This document shows, piece after piece, positions 1 to 8,784 of a stretch of DNA of 64,000 bases. A program made the position numbers and the translations under genes. The stretch is from assembly GCF_002095315.1 (NCBI RefSeq), contig NZ_MLFN01000014.1:1-64000 (forward strand). Reading direction: 5' to 3'. The notes under the pieces are model-generated. The model was not told the DNA's origin, made no database searches, and was given only the letters and a program-made list of their open reading frames with translations. This stretch comes from Pantoea conspicua. Its GTDB lineage: Bacteria; Pseudomonadota; Gammaproteobacteria; Enterobacterales; Enterobacteriaceae. The stretch's first letter is position 1. Each line of letters starts with the position of its first letter.

Positions 1-486
1 GGCACCTGAGTAGCGGCTGGCTCGCTTCAGCCCTGCTGAACAGTTTCGGTGCCGCCGGTCAGGCAGCGTTGCCAGCGCCGCTGCGGTACGCGTCAGCTGA
101 TCGGCACTGGCTTCACCGCCATGCATCGCCGCTGCGCTGACCAGCAGGCCCAGCGCCCAGATAGCACCACGATGGGTATTCACGCCGCCGGTGGCCGCCA
201 TCATCTGCTGCTCGCCTTCCCGTCCCAGACGTCCTACCGTTTCGCGCAGGGCGATGTCGGCCGGGCGCATCCAGCTCTGCCGGGCCAGCGCCAGAAAGGT
301 CGGTACCAGGCTCTCGGCGGAACGCTCCATCAGTGCCAGCGTCAGGTCCTGATGCGCGCCGTTTCCCCGACTGTCGACCAGACCCGGCTTTGGACTCAGC
401 CGCGCTTCATCGGTCAGACAATCGCGCGCCGTGATCGCCAGCAGGCTGGCTTGCGCCTCGGGTTGAGTCTGCGACAGGAGTTTCAT
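1..486 (-). CDS. mdcB: Triphosphoribosyl-dephospho-CoA synthase MdcB, 3' end cut by the window edge
   Basis: The minus-strand frame stays open from an ATG at 486 to the window edge (162 codons), so the C-terminus is missing. It shows the CitG/MdcB family signatures SPKPGLVD (about residues 26-33), a nearby GAH, and GGVNTHRGAIWALGLL (about residues 91-106). The family makes the 2'-(5''-triphosphoribosyl)-3'-dephospho-CoA precursor of the prosthetic group carried by the malonate decarboxylase acyl carrier protein. The ATG overlaps the TAA of the preceding gene in a TAATG junction, so the two are co-transcribed and probably translationally coupled. The usual mdcC, D, E, G and H genes would follow outside the window. 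Confidence 0.9.
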   Translation of the reverse strand, partial: MKLLSQTQPEAQASLLAITARDCLTDEARLSPKPGLVDSRGNGAHQDLTLALMERSAESLVPTFLALARQSWMRPADIALRETVGRLGREGEQQMMAATGGVNTHRGAIWALGLLVSAAAMHGGEASADQLTRTAAALATLPDRRHRNCSAGLKRASRYSGA

Positions 487-2141
487 TACCAGCTCCGGAA
501 TTTTGCGGGTGGGTTATAAAGACCGCCCGACCATTCCACCAGGTCAGAGACGCTGCTGGCGGCCAGCAGTGAGCGCGTCGCATCGGAACGACGGATGCCC
601 ATATCTTCCGGATAGACCACTTTGCCGCTTTTACGCAGGGCAGCGACACGTGCCGCATCGACGCCAAGACCGATATCCGTGATGCCGGCTACCGCAGCGA
701 CCATGGCACGGCGCTCTTCAAGGCTTTCTGCACGATAGAGATAGGCAATACCCTCTTCGGTCAGCACGTGGGTAACGTCATCGCCATAAATCATCACCGG
801 AGCCAGCGGCATACCGGTCGATTTTGCCACTTCAACCGCATCAAGGGTTTCAACGAAGGTCGGTTTTGCCCCGGCCTGGAAGGTCTCAACCATCTGCACC
901 ACCAGTTTTTTCCCGCGCTGCATCGGGTCCGGCTCGGTGATCATATTGAGCCAGGCAGGCGAGGCGTGACGTCGGCCGTGCGGATCGTGGCCCATGTTAG
1001 GTGCACCGCCGAAGCCGGAAAGGCGACCGCGAGTGACAGTCGAAGAGTTTGCCAGCCCATCAACCTGCAAGGTGGCACCGATAAACATATCGACCGCGTA
1101 CTGGCCAGCCAGCTGACAGAAGGCGCGGTTAGAGCGCATCGAGCCATCGCTGCCGGTAAAGAAGATGTCAGGACGGGCGCGAATGTACTCTTCCATCCCC
1201 AGTTCACCACCGAAGCAGTGGACGCTCTCAACCCAGCCGCTCTCGATGGCCGGGATCAGCGTTGGATGCGGATTCAGCGTCCAGTGTTTACAGATTTTGC
1301 CTTTCAGGCCGAGCTGTTCACCGTAGGTCGGCAGCAGCAGCTCAATCGCGGCGGTATTAAAACCGATGCCGTGGTTAAGCGACTGCACCTGATGCTCGGC
1401 GTAGATGCCTTTGATCGCCATCATCGCCATCAGGATATGTTCCTGCTTAATCAGGCGCGGATCGCGGGTAAACAGCGGTTCGATAAAGAACGGTTTGTCC
1501 GCCACCACGACATAGTCGATCCAGGAACCGGGGATATCGACGCGCGGCAGGTCGGTTTCGTCATCGACCAGTTCATTGACCTGAGCAATCACGATACCGT
1601 CACGAAACGCGGCGGCTTCCACCAGCGCAGGGGTATCTTCCGTACTGGGACCGGTATACAGATTACCTTTGCGGTCCGCTTTATAACCGGCAATCAGCGC
1701 AACGTTCGGGCTGAGGTCGACGTAGAGACGGGAATAGAGTTCGATATAGGTGTGGATGGCACCGATTTCCAGCTGGCCATCTTCTAACAGCTGGGAAATA
1801 CGCAGGCTTTGCGGGCCGGAAAAAGAAAAGTCGAGTTTACGTGCAATGCCTTTCTCGAAAATATCCAGATGTTCGCTGCGACCAACGCTCGGCATAATCA
1901 TGTGCAGGTCGTGGACTTTGGCCGGATTCACCCCAGCCAGCGTGCGTGATAAGAAATCAGCCTGTTTCTGGTTATTCCCTTCCAGCACCACCCGATCACC
2001 GGGTGCTATCAGTTTTTCGAATGCTTCAACGGCTCTTTCAGTAGGAATGACTTTGCCATCAACAGGAAAGGAGGCCAGACGTCGCGCTTTTTCACTGCGG
2101 CGTGTGTTCCATTCCCGGGCAGGCGTTTGGCCTGTGTTCAT
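486..2141 (-). CDS. mdcA: Malonate decarboxylase subunit alpha (acetyl-S-ACP:malonate ACP transferase)
   Basis: This 551-residue protein has the length and recognisable sequence of MdcA, for example the stretches around HDLHMIMPSVGR, GFGGAPNMGHDPHGRRH and GDDVTHVLTEEGIAYLYRA. In the biotin-independent decarboxylase, MdcA swaps the acetyl group on the acyl carrier protein for malonate; the beta and gamma subunits then decarboxylate it. The start is fixed by an AGGAGG Shine-Dalgarno sequence seven bases upstream of the ATG. It is the first gene of the operon and overlaps mdcB. The pathway would let the cell use malonate as a carbon source, a trait reported in Klebsiella and Pantoea. Identification is firm; operon completeness cannot be judged here. 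Confidence 0.95.
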   Translation of the reverse strand: MNTGQTPAREWNTRRSEKARRLASFPVDGKVIPTERAVEAFEKLIAPGDRVVLEGNNQKQADFLSRTLAGVNPAKVHDLHMIMPSVGRSEHLDIFEKGIARKLDFSFSGPQSLRISQLLEDGQLEIGAIHTYIELYSRLYVDLSPNVALIAGYKADRKGNLYTGPSTEDTPALVEAAAFRDGIVIAQVNELVDDETDLPRVDIPGSWIDYVVVADKPFFIEPLFTRDPRLIKQEHILMAMMAIKGIYAEHQVQSLNHGIGFNTAAIELLLPTYGEQLGLKGKICKHWTLNPHPTLIPAIESGWVESVHCFGGELGMEEYIRARPDIFFTGSDGSMRSNRAFCQLAGQYAVDMFIGATLQVDGLANSSTVTRGRLSGFGGAPNMGHDPHGRRHASPAWLNMITEPDPMQRGKKLVVQMVETFQAGAKPTFVETLDAVEVAKSTGMPLAPVMIYGDDVTHVLTEEGIAYLYRAESLEERRAMVAAVAGITDIGLGVDAARVAALRKSGKVVYPEDMGIRRSDATRSLLAASSVSDLVEWSGGLYNPPAKFRSW

Positions 2142-2458
2142 TTCAACCTCCTGATTAAAATAACGGATATGTCGTTTTGCTAAGAGAAGTCTCTACTTTC
2201 TTGATCGGTGGTTCAATTAAGCAAAAAGCCTGAACGTTAGATTTACAGTAACAATAAGAGATGACCGTTTTGATAAGCGAAACAGAAAGAGTTGAGTTTA
2301 GGCGCTGAGGGGGGATATAAACGAAGAAAGGGTATTGCGTGTAAAGAATGGTGTGGGGTCCGCATAATAAATAAGTCGCGGTAAAAACAGAAAGTCTGCT
2401 AGCGAGATGTGGGGCAACGCAGACGCAATAAAATCGACATCACCGGTGCTGCGCGCAT
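2142..2458 (-). promoter_or_regulatory. Noncoding region upstream of mdcA
   Basis: About 317 bp lie between the mdcA start and the glpD terminator, with no convincing gene. The mdcA Shine-Dalgarno sequence is at its edge. A short inverted repeat, AGAGA-AG-TCTCT, sits at 2183-2194, about 45 bp upstream of the start; it might be part of an operator, because mdc operons are usually controlled by a LysR-type regulator, but this is a guess. No sigma-70 promoter was assigned. Confidence 0.4.
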
Positions 2459-2484
2459 AAAAAAAGCAGGCCGGAGCCTGCTTT
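2459..2484 (-). terminator. Rho-independent terminator of glpD
   Basis: Read on the minus strand, AAAGCAGGC and GCCTGCTTT form a perfect 9-bp stem around the loop TCCG, running straight into a T tract. It starts 20 bp after the glpD stop codon and separates glpD from the mdc promoter region. Confidence 0.9.
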
Positions 2485-2503
2485 CTGATGCGGTATCGTC
2501 AGA

Positions 2504-4009
2504 TTATGACGCCAGCGACAGGGTGGGTTTCGCTTTCTGCGCCAGCCATTCTGCCACGCGGGCCTGCTGCTCTTTGCTCAGCCACATGCCCTGCTTGGTA
2601 CGACGCCAGATCGCATCCTCCACTTCACGCACCCATTCATGCTGCACCAGGTAACGTAACTCCGCCTCGTAGAACTCATGACCGAAGTTCTCGCCCAGAT
2701 CGTCCAGGCTCTTCGCACCGGCTAACAGCGTTTCGGTATTGCTGCCGTAAGTGCGGGCAAAGTGGCGCGCCATATTTTCGCTGATGAACGGATAGCGGCG
2801 ACGCAGACTGGCGGCGTAATCTTCGCGGGTGCCGGAAATATTGCCGCCTGGCAGCACGCAGTTCTTCGTCCAGGCCGGACCAGCATTCGGATAGTACTTC
2901 GCCAGTTTCTCCAGCGCATGTTCCGCCAGCTTACGGTAAGTGGTCAGCTTGCCGCCGAACACTGACAGCAGCGGTGCCTGACCGTTATCGTCACGCACAT
3001 CCAGCGTGTAATCTCGGGTAATCGCCTGCGGTGAATCTGATTCGTCGTCGCACAGCGGACGAACACCGGAGTAGGACCAGACAATGTCGTCAGCGGTCAG
3101 CTGCTTTTTAAAGTGACCGTTAAACACTTTCAGCAGATAGTCGGTCTCGCTGTCGTCAATATGCACGTTTTTCGGATCGCCTTTGTACTCCACATCGGTG
3201 GTACCGATGATAGAGAATTCATCCATCCACGGGATGACAAACACGATACGGTTATCTTCGTTCTGCAGAATGTAAGCCTGCTTCTCGGTATGCACGCGCG
3301 GCACCACGATGTGGCTGCCTTTAATCAGGCGAATGCCATACGGCGATTTTAACTTCAGACCGTCGTCGAACAGCTGCTTGACCCACGGACCCGCGGCGTT
3401 GACCAGGCCTTTGGCACGCCAGGTGTAGGTTTTGCCGCTGTCGACATCTTCCGCTTCAACCATCCACATGCCGCCTTCACGCCAGGCGCGGTTAACGCGG
3501 GTACGGGTACGCACTTCACCGCCACGCTTCACCACTTCCTGCGCATTCAGTACCACCATGCGTGCATCATCGACCCAGCAGTCTGAGTATTCGAATCCGC
3601 GCGTGATTTCTGGTTTCAGGGCCGAATCCGCGCCAAAACGCAAACTCTTACTGCCCGGCAGGCTGGTACGCTTACCCAGGTGGTCATACATAAACAGGCC
3701 GGTACGGATCATCCACGCCGGACGCAGATGCGGGCGATGGGGCAGACGGAAGCGCATCGGGAAAGCGATGTGCGGGGCCATTCTCAGCAGAACTTCACGT
3801 TCGGCCAGCGCTTCGCTCACCAGACGGAATTCGTAGTGCTCCAGGTAGCGCAGGCCACCGTGGATCAGTTTTGAACTGGCGGAAGAGGTCGCGCAAGCCA
3901 GGTCCCGCGCCTCCAGCATCAGCACCGACAGTCCGCGTCCTGCAGCATCTGCTGCAATGCCGGCACCGTTGATGCCGCCGCCGATCACGATCAGGTCTTT
4001 GGTTTCCAC
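2504..4009 (-). CDS. glpD: Aerobic glycerol-3-phosphate dehydrogenase
   Basis: This 501-residue protein aligns along its whole length with E. coli GlpD, starting METKDLIVIGGG and ending LSLAS. The N-terminal GGGINGAG motif (about residues 11-18) is the FAD-binding dinucleotide fold. GlpD is a peripheral inner-membrane flavoenzyme that oxidises sn-glycerol 3-phosphate to dihydroxyacetone phosphate and passes electrons to ubiquinone. It is divergent from glpE-glpG-glpR and shares with them an intergenic region holding GlpR-like operators, so induction by glycerol 3-phosphate is expected. Confidence 0.97.
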   Translation of the reverse strand: METKDLIVIGGGINGAGIAADAAGRGLSVLMLEARDLACATSSASSKLIHGGLRYLEHYEFRLVSEALAEREVLLRMAPHIAFPMRFRLPHRPHLRPAWMIRTGLFMYDHLGKRTSLPGSKSLRFGADSALKPEITRGFEYSDCWVDDARMVVLNAQEVVKRGGEVRTRTRVNRAWREGGMWMVEAEDVDSGKTYTWRAKGLVNAAGPWVKQLFDDGLKLKSPYGIRLIKGSHIVVPRVHTEKQAYILQNEDNRIVFVIPWMDEFSIIGTTDVEYKGDPKNVHIDDSETDYLLKVFNGHFKKQLTADDIVWSYSGVRPLCDDESDSPQAITRDYTLDVRDDNGQAPLLSVFGGKLTTYRKLAEHALEKLAKYYPNAGPAWTKNCVLPGGNISGTREDYAASLRRRYPFISENMARHFARTYGSNTETLLAGAKSLDDLGENFGHEFYEAELRYLVQHEWVREVEDAIWRRTKQGMWLSKEQQARVAEWLAQKAKPTLSLAS

Positions 4010-4021
4010 GTCATCTCCTCC

Positions 4022-4060
4022 GATGTTCGGAATAGTTCACTAATGTTCGTTTTCGAGCAT
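4022..4060. promoter_or_regulatory. Candidate GlpR operators between glpD and glpE
   Basis: An imperfect palindrome at 4043-4060 (ATGTTCG, four-base centre, CGAGCAT) matches the known GlpR half-site form, in which TGTTCG faces CGAACA. A weaker copy beginning ATGTTCGG lies at 4023-4040. Tandem operators close to the glpD start are the known arrangement in E. coli, and the repressor gene is two genes away. The assignment rests on motif and position only. Confidence 0.65.
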
Positions 4061-4235
4061 AATCATAATCGCAAACCAACATTGATGCCAGCTTTTAACC
4101 GGGTAAAAACATTTTTGCGTGATATAGCTAACATTCTGCCCGCGAAAAAAATACAAAGCCGCAATGATTGTCAGGTTATCGGCGCTGATTCTCGGGTTAC
4201 ACTAGGCGCCATTGTGACGATGTATGAGAGAGACC

Positions 4236-4562
4236 ATGGAAACGTTTGAATGTATTAATGTGCAGCAGGCACAGGACCATCTGACGCAGGGTGCGCTGCT
4301 GGTCGATATCCGTGACCCGCAAAGTTTTGCACTTGGTCACGCCGCCGGTGCGCTGCATCTGACCAACAGCAATCTCAGCGAGGTGGTTGCCGGTGCGGAT
4401 CACAGCCTGCCAGTGCTGGTGATGTGTTATCACGGCAACAGCAGCAAAGGTGCCGCACAATATCTGCTGGAACAAGGGTTCAGCGCGGCGTACAGCATTG
4501 ATGGCGGCTTTGACGCCTGGCGTGCCGCGTTCCCTCAGCAGGTTGCTCACGGCAGCGAATAA
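4236..4562 (+). CDS. glpE: Thiosulfate sulfurtransferase GlpE (single-domain rhodanese)
   Basis: This protein of 108 residues is the same length as E. coli GlpE. The open frame reaches 4224, but the second ATG at 4236 gives the conserved N-terminus METFECINV and has GAGAGA just upstream, so it was chosen. The active-site loop CYHGNSS places the catalytic cysteine at residue 64. Rhodaneses move sulfane sulfur from thiosulfate to cyanide or thiol acceptors such as thioredoxin; the protein is cytosolic. It is first in glpEGR and lies 29 bp before glpG. Confidence 0.95.
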   Translation: METFECINVQQAQDHLTQGALLVDIRDPQSFALGHAAGALHLTNSNLSEVVAGADHSLPVLVMCYHGNSSKGAAQYLLEQGFSAAYSIDGGFDAWRAAFPQQVAHGSE

Positions 4563-4591
4563 ATTGCCGCTCGTCACATGGAGAGTTACTG

Positions 4592-5413
4592 ATGCGCATT
4601 ACCCAATTTAACCAGCCGCGTATGGCGCAGGCGTTTGTTGACTATATGGCAACGCGCGGCGTCACGCTGCGTATTGAGCATGAAAACCACTACGTCATCA
4701 TGCTGGATGATGAAAGCCAGCTGGAGATGGTCGAAAACGAACTTCAGCAGTTCGTGCGCGACCCGAACCATCCGCGCTATCAGGCCGCGAGCTGGCACAG
4801 CGGTAAAACCGACAGCGGCTTGCGCTATGAGCGCAGCAACATCTGGGCGAATATCCGCGAACGCGCCGGTCCGCTGACCATGACGGTGATGCTGCTCTGT
4901 ATCGCGGTCTTTATTCTGATGCAGATTCTGGGCGATCGTACCGTGATGTACTGGCTGGCATGGCCGGATGCCGATCAGCATCTTGAGGTATGGCGCTGGT
5001 TCAGCCACGCGCTGCTGCACTTTTCACTGCTGCACATTCTGTTCAACCTGATGTGGTGGTGGTATCTGGGCGGGGCAGTAGAGAAGCGGCTCGGCAGCGG
5101 AAAGCTGTTTGTAATTATGCTGATCTCCGCGCTGCTCAGCGGCTGGATGCAGGCGAAGTTCAGCGGTATCTGGTTTGGCGGTCTGTCGGGCGTGGTCTAT
5201 GCCCTGATGGGCTATTGCTGGCTGCGCGGCGAACGCGATCCCGACAGCGGCATCTATCTGGAACGCGGCTTGATCGGTTTTGCACTGGTCTGGCTGGTGA
5301 TTGGCTGGTTTGGCGTGTTTGGCCTGGCGATCGCCAATGCGGCGCACGTCGCCGGTCTGGTGGTAGGACTAGCCATGGCGCTGGTCGATACGCGAAAAAT
5401 CACGCGCCGTTAG
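4592..5413 (+). CDS. glpG: Rhomboid intramembrane serine protease GlpG
   Basis: This 273-residue protein has a soluble N-terminal domain (about residues 1-85) followed by six predicted membrane segments. The rhomboid signature GLSG gives the catalytic Ser at residue 199, and the NAAHVAG segment gives the catalytic His at residue 252, close to Ser201 and His254 of E. coli GlpG. The L1-loop and HxxxN region ([10 protein letters not shown]) is also present. The family cleaves transmembrane substrates inside the inner membrane. It sits between glpE and glpR as in E. coli. Confidence 0.96.
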   Translation: MRITQFNQPRMAQAFVDYMATRGVTLRIEHENHYVIMLDDESQLEMVENELQQFVRDPNHPRYQAASWHSGKTDSGLRYERSNIWANIRERAGPLTMTVMLLCIAVFILMQILGDRTVMYWLAWPDADQHLEVWRWFSHALLHFSLLHILFNLMWWWYLGGAVEKRLGSGKLFVIMLISALLSGWMQAKFSGIWFGGLSGVVYALMGYCWLRGERDPDSGIYLERGLIGFALVWLVIGWFGVFGLAIANAAHVAGLVVGLAMALVDTRKITRR

Positions 5414-5454
5414 TTGTGGCATAGCAGGAATAAGCGAGTAAACAGGAGAGGAAT

Positions 5455-6213
5455 GTGAAGCAGACGCAACGTCATGACGCGATTATCGATTTAGTCCGGC
5501 GTCAGGGATATGTCAGTACTGAGGAGCTGGTGGATCATTTCGAGGTCAGTCCGCAGACCATTCGTCGCGACCTGAACGATCTGGCTGACCAGAATAAAAT
5601 TCAGCGCCATCACGGCGGCGCGGCGCTTCCCTCCAGTTCTGAAAACACCGCCTGGCACGATCGTAAAATGATGTTGTCAGCGGAAAAGGCACGCATTGCG
5701 CAGCGGGTGGCCAGCCAGATCCCGGATGGCGCCACGCTGTTTATCGATATCGGCACCACACCGGAAGCGGTGGCCCACGCGCTGCTGAATCATAACGATC
5801 TTAGGGTGGTCACCAACAACCTGAACGTGGCGATGCTGCTGATGGGCAAACCCGATTTTCGGGTGATCATTGCCGGTGGCGAAGTGCGGACCCGCGACGG
5901 GGCGGTGATGGGCGAAGCCACGCTCGACTTTATCTCTCAGTTCCGCCTTGATTACGGCATTCTCGGCATCAGCGGTATCGATATGGATGGCTCATTACTG
6001 GAGTTCGACTACCACGAAGTGCGGACCAAGCGCGCCATCATCGAAAACTCACGCTGCGTGATGCTGGTCGCGGACCACTCTAAATTTGGCCGTAACGCGA
6101 TGGTTAACCTCGGCAATATGAGCCTGCTGGACCATCTCTATACCGATAAAACGCCGCCAGCCAGCGTGATGAAAGTGATTGAGCAGCATGAGGTTCATCT
6201 CGAACTCTGCTGA
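5455..6213 (+). CDS. glpR: Glycerol-3-phosphate regulon repressor GlpR (DeoR family)
   Basis: This 252-residue protein aligns throughout with E. coli GlpR. The DeoR-type helix-turn-helix is at about residues 18-57 (YVSTEELVDHF then SPQTIRRDL), followed by an effector domain with FIDIGTTPE. The start is GTG at 5455; an ATG two bases upstream is in the wrong frame, and AGGAGAGG is correctly spaced for the GTG. GlpR represses glp operons and is released by glycerol 3-phosphate. It is last in glpEGR and is followed by a clear terminator; E. coli has rtc genes and malT next, which are missing here. Confidence 0.96.
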   Translation: MKQTQRHDAIIDLVRRQGYVSTEELVDHFEVSPQTIRRDLNDLADQNKIQRHHGGAALPSSSENTAWHDRKMMLSAEKARIAQRVASQIPDGATLFIDIGTTPEAVAHALLNHNDLRVVTNNLNVAMLLMGKPDFRVIIAGGEVRTRDGAVMGEATLDFISQFRLDYGILGISGIDMDGSLLEFDYHEVRTKRAIIENSRCVMLVADHSKFGRNAMVNLGNMSLLDHLYTDKTPPASVMKVIEQHEVHLELC

Positions 6214-6223
6214 TTTCCCCTGC

Positions 6224-6248
6224 CGCCAGCGGCTCTGCTGGCGTTTTT
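6224..6248 (+). terminator. Terminator after glpR
   Basis: A 7-bp perfect stem, CGCCAGC and GCTGGCG around a six-base loop, is followed by TTTTT. It begins 10 bp after the glpR stop and isolates glpEGR from malPQ. Confidence 0.88.
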
Positions 6249-6370
6249 CTTTGATCGCTGTCGCTTTTTTCTCCACTCCCGTCTTTACTTAACGCGTTGC
6301 TGGCGCTCAGTTGCCAGCCCGTGCGCTTGCTCGTTTTGCTTCACCTCATTGCGTAACAGAAGGGAGTGAT

Positions 6371-8776
6371 ATGCCGCAGCAGAAATTCAATAAAGCCCGT
6401 TTTAACGCCGCATTAACCCGTCAATGGCAACACTCAGGTCTCACCTCCGCACAACAGATGACAACGCACCAGTGGTGGCAGGCGATTAGTGCGGCGCTGG
6501 CAGAATTGCTGGCGGCGCAACCGGTGCCCCGCGTCTCTAAGGGGCAGCGCCACGTCAATTACCTGTCGATGGAGTTTCTGATCGGCCGTCTGACCGGAAA
6601 CAATCTGATCAATCTGGGCTGGTATGACGACGTGAAGGCGCTGCTGGCTGATCAGCAGATCGATTTAACCGAACTGCTGGAGCAGGAGGTCGATCCGGCA
6701 CTCGGCAACGGCGGGCTGGGACGGCTGGCGGCCTGCTACATGGATTCAATGGCTACCGTTGGTCAGTCCGCCACTGGTCACGGACTCAACTATCAGTACG
6801 GCCTGTTCCGCCAGTCCTTTCATCAGGGACATCAGATTGAAGCGCCCGACGACTGGCAGCGTGACCGCTATCCGTGGTTCCGCCACAATGCGGCACTGGA
6901 TGTTGAGGTGGCGATGGGCGGCAGTGTGGTGAAGCTGGAGCAGGGCGGCGTCCGCTGGCAGCCCGATTTCTTTCTGCGCGGTGAGGCGTGGGATCTGCCG
7001 GTAACCGGCTACCGCAACGGTACCACACTGCCGCTGCGGTTGTGGCAGGCGACCAGCGCTCATCCTTTTGACCTGACCCGATTTAACAACGGGGAATTTT
7101 TGCAGGCGGAGCAGCCCGGCATTGATGCGGCAAAACTGACGAAGGTGCTCTATCCCAACGACAATCATCAGGCGGGCAAACGCCTGCGCCTGATGCAGCA
7201 ATATTTCCAGTGCGCCTGTGCGGTCGCTGACATCCTGCGCCGCCATCATCAGGCGGGGCGCAGCATCCACAGCCTGCCCGATTTCGAAGTGATACAGCTC
7301 AATGATACTCATCCCACCATCGCCATTCCGGAGATGCTGCGACGGTTGCTGGACGAGCATCAACTGAGCTGGGATGAGGCCTGGCATATCACCAGCCGGT
7401 TGTTCGCTTACACCAACCACACGCTGATGCCCGAAGCGCTGGAGCGCTGGGATGAAAAACTGCTGCGCAGCCTGCTGCCGCGTCACATGCTGATTATTAA
7501 AGAGATCAATCAGCAGCTGAAAAAGCAGGTGAAGCAGCGCTGGCCGGATGACAAAGCGCTCTGGCACAAACTGGCGGTGGTGGCTGACGGCGAAGTGCGC
7601 ATGGCAAATCTCTGCGTGGTCAGCGGTTTCGCGATTAACGGCGTAGCCGCGCTGCACTCCCGGCTGGTGATTACCGATCTGTTCCCGGAGTATTACCAGC
7701 TATGGCCGCATAAATTTCATAACGTCACCAACGGTATTACCCCGCGCCGCTGGCTGAAGCAGTGTAATCCGGCGCTGGCGTCGCTGATTGATGAGACGCT
7801 TGAGGGAGAATGGGCCAGCAACCTCGATGCGCTTAAAGGACTGGAGGCCTATGCCGACGATCCGGCGTTTTGTCAGCGTTACCGCAGCATCAAGCAGCAG
7901 AACAAAGCGCGGCTGACCGACTACATTGCGCAGCACACCGGCATTATCGTCAATCCGACGGCGATGTTTGATGTGCAGATCAAGCGCTTACATGAGTACA
8001 AACGCCAGCATCTCAGCCTGCTGCATATCCTGCACTGCTATCAGACCCTGCTGGATAACCCGGAAGATGCGCACTTTAGTCCGCGGGTCTTTCTGTTTGG
8101 TGCCAAGGCGGCCCCGGGCTATTACCTCGCGAAAAATATTATTTACGCTATCAATAAAGTGGCGGAAGTGGTGAACAACGACCCGCGGGTCGGCGACAGA
8201 CTCAAAGTGGTGTTTATTCCCGATTACCGCATCACCGTGGCGGAGTTGATCATCCCGGCGGCGGACTTGTCTGAGCAGATTTCCACTGCCGGCTATGAAG
8301 CCTCCGGCACCGGCAATATGAAGCTGGCGCTGAATGGCGCGCTGACCATCGGCACGCTGGACGGGGCCAATGTCGAAATTGCCGAACAGGTTGGCGAGGA
8401 GAATATTTTTATCTTCGGGCATCACGCTGATGAGGTGAAAGCCCTGAAAGCGGCCGGTTATAACCCGAAAAAAGTGCGCAAGCAGAACAAGGCGCTCGAC
8501 GCGATACTCAAATCGCTGGAGAAGGGCAAGTTCAGCGACGGGGACAAACAGGCGTTTGACCTGATGCTGGCGAGCCTGACTAAAAACGGCGATCCCTGGC
8601 TGGTGCTGGCAGATTATCAGGCCTACATCGAGGCGCAACAACGGGTGGAAGCGCTATGGCGCGACCCGCAGCGCTGGACGCGCGCCGCTATCCTTAACAC
8701 CGCGCGAACCGGCATGTTCAGCTCGGATCGCGCCATTCGTGATTATCAGCAACGTATCTGGCAGGCAGCACGCTAA
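6371..8776 (+). CDS. malP: Maltodextrin phosphorylase MalP
   Basis: This 801-residue glycogen/maltodextrin phosphorylase is closest to E. coli MalP (797 residues). The open frame extends to 6311, but the ATG at 6371, preceded by AGGGAG, gives the MalP-like N-terminus [11 protein letters not shown]. The motif [14 protein letters not shown] carries the pyridoxal-phosphate lysine at about residue 651. The enzyme releases glucose 1-phosphate from maltodextrins with inorganic phosphate in the cytosol. malQ follows after 8 bp. The activator gene malT is not next door as it is in E. coli, and I could not assign a MalT box upstream with confidence. Confidence 0.96.
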   Translation: MPQQKFNKARFNAALTRQWQHSGLTSAQQMTTHQWWQAISAALAELLAAQPVPRVSKGQRHVNYLSMEFLIGRLTGNNLINLGWYDDVKALLADQQIDLTELLEQEVDPALGNGGLGRLAACYMDSMATVGQSATGHGLNYQYGLFRQSFHQGHQIEAPDDWQRDRYPWFRHNAALDVEVAMGGSVVKLEQGGVRWQPDFFLRGEAWDLPVTGYRNGTTLPLRLWQATSAHPFDLTRFNNGEFLQAEQPGIDAAKLTKVLYPNDNHQAGKRLRLMQQYFQCACAVADILRRHHQAGRSIHSLPDFEVIQLNDTHPTIAIPEMLRRLLDEHQLSWDEAWHITSRLFAYTNHTLMPEALERWDEKLLRSLLPRHMLIIKEINQQLKKQVKQRWPDDKALWHKLAVVADGEVRMANLCVVSGFAINGVAALHSRLVITDLFPEYYQLWPHKFHNVTNGITPRRWLKQCNPALASLIDETLEGEWASNLDALKGLEAYADDPAFCQRYRSIKQQNKARLTDYIAQHTGIIVNPTAMFDVQIKRLHEYKRQHLSLLHILHCYQTLLDNPEDAHFSPRVFLFGAKAAPGYYLAKNIIYAINKVAEVVNNDPRVGDRLKVVFIPDYRITVAELIIPAADLSEQISTAGYEASGTGNMKLALNGALTIGTLDGANVEIAEQVGEENIFIFGHHADEVKALKAAGYNPKKVRKQNKALDAILKSLEKGKFSDGDKQAFDLMLASLTKNGDPWLVLADYQAYIEAQQRVEALWRDPQRWTRAAILNTARTGMFSSDRAIRDYQQRIWQAAR

Positions 8777-8784
8777 GGAGCAGC

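Noticed and set aside
407-667. 86-codon minus frame across the mdcA-mdcB junction
   Set aside because: The MdcB frame starting at 486 carries the family motifs; this one does not.
768-1787. 339-codon plus-strand open frame over mdcA
   Set aside because: It is antisense to a clear MdcA, has no family features, and long shadow frames are common opposite GC-rich coding DNA. The same applies to frames at 14224-15123 and 6746-7657.
6249-6370. Possible MalT boxes upstream of malP
   Set aside because: Only partial GGA-type matches on the opposite strand; not better than chance by eye.
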